Part shown: piece after piece, positions 5,843 to 5,893 of the stretch
Numbering within the stretch: position 1 is the first letter of the stretch
Layout of the letters: each line of letters begins with the position of its first letter
Source: Microcoleus asticus IPMA8
Lineage (GTDB): Bacteria > Cyanobacteriota > Cyanobacteriia > Cyanobacteriales > Microcoleaceae
Direction: 5' to 3'
Length of the DNA: 5,893 bases
NCBI RefSeq assembly: GCF_013179805.1
Contig: NZ_SRRZ01000217.1
Span: 1-5,893 of the forward strand
Notes under the pieces: generated by a model
Seen by the model: the letters and a program-made list of their open reading frames with translations, nothing else
Told to the model about the DNA's origin: nothing
Databases searched by the model: none
Program-made: the position numbers and the translations under genes

Positions 5843-5893
5843 AGAAGCAAGCTAATACGCGTTCTCGAAAATTATCAAAGTTTGAAAAGCCAT
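5807..5893. mobile_element. Possible end of an inserted element that truncates pnkp
   Basis: Family-like Pnkp coding stops at GCGATCG (5798-5804), after which neither the current frame nor the other two plus-strand frames give ligase-like sequence. The following bases, CTCTCCGGAACTTACGGTG (5806-5824), could be a terminal repeat of an insertion sequence. The boundary is approximate, the other end lies outside the window, and no duplication can be checked. The family is not assigned; a simple deletion or rearrangement would look the same here. Confidence 0.35.
5835..5893 (-). CDS. Possible C-terminal end of a convergent gene (transposase?), partial
   Basis: On the minus strand one frame stays open from the window edge to a TAG at 5837-5835 and reads GFSNFDNFRERVLACFSN. 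The amphipathic FDNFRERVLACF pattern is reminiscent of the C-terminal ends of IS630-type transposases, but 18 residues are too few for a firm call. Its stop lies about 30 bp from the point where Pnkp similarity ends, as expected for a transposase gene near the end of an element. A second minus frame also remains open at the edge as far as a stop at 5852, so chance is a real alternative. Confidence 0.25.
   Translation of the reverse strand, partial: GFSNFDNFRERVLACFSN

Noticed and set aside
5801..5893. Simple frameshift in an otherwise intact Pnkp ligase domain
   Set aside because: None of the three plus-strand frames after 5804 gives the expected ligase sequence (ALEVMSRFA-like), so a one- or two-base indel at this point does not restore the family sequence within the visible bases.

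Overview
The window looks like chromosomal DNA from a filamentous cyanobacterium, perhaps of the Microcoleus/Oscillatoria or Nostoc type. Three things point that way. The palindrome GCGATCGC (HIP1) occurs five times in 5.9 kb (2157, 2439, 3041, 4653, 4726), with many further CGATCG cores. The gaps between genes carry heptanucleotide tandem repeats and short palindromic repeats of a style typical of these genomes. The proteins themselves have a cyanobacterial look. The lineage is inferred from these features; no database search was made.

Layout. Positions 1-150 hold no convincing gene but contain four small hairpins in a row. Positions 151-981 (minus strand) encode a CPBP-type intramembrane protease. 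The divergent gap 982-1193 holds a perfect 26-bp inverted repeat and candidate promoters. Positions 1194-2645 (plus) encode a dynamin/Era-like GTPase with a hydrophobic C-terminal region resembling DUF697. The gap 2646-2835 holds three TTATTTG units and ten ATGCCC(G) units; the latter form a 33-codon reading frame with a Shine-Dalgarno-like site that overlaps the next start. Positions 2836-4230 encode Hen1, the bacterial RNA 3'-terminal 2'-O-methyltransferase. A 14-bp-arm hairpin lies in the short gap that follows. Positions 4313-5842 encode Pnkp, the end-healing partner of Hen1.

How the genes work together. Hen1 and Pnkp form the known bacterial RNA repair pair. The Pnkp kinase phosphorylates the 5'-OH end, the Pnkp phosphatase removes the 2',3'-phosphate, Hen1 methylates the terminal 2'-OH, and the Pnkp ligase normally seals the break. 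Here the kinase and phosphatase modules keep all the recognisable catalytic residues, but the protein stops at residue 509, just inside the expected start of the ligase module and before its adenylation lysine. Family-like sequence ends abruptly at ENAI (residues 494-497) and is followed by a 12-residue tail unlike the family. This suggests loss of the sealing module, possibly by insertion of a mobile element whose end lies at about 5807-5893. The window stops too soon to prove this. The protease and the GTPase have no demonstrated link to RNA repair.

The most interesting points are the ligase-less Pnkp beside an intact Hen1, and the heptad-repeat leader ORF whose copy number would set the reading frame into hen1.
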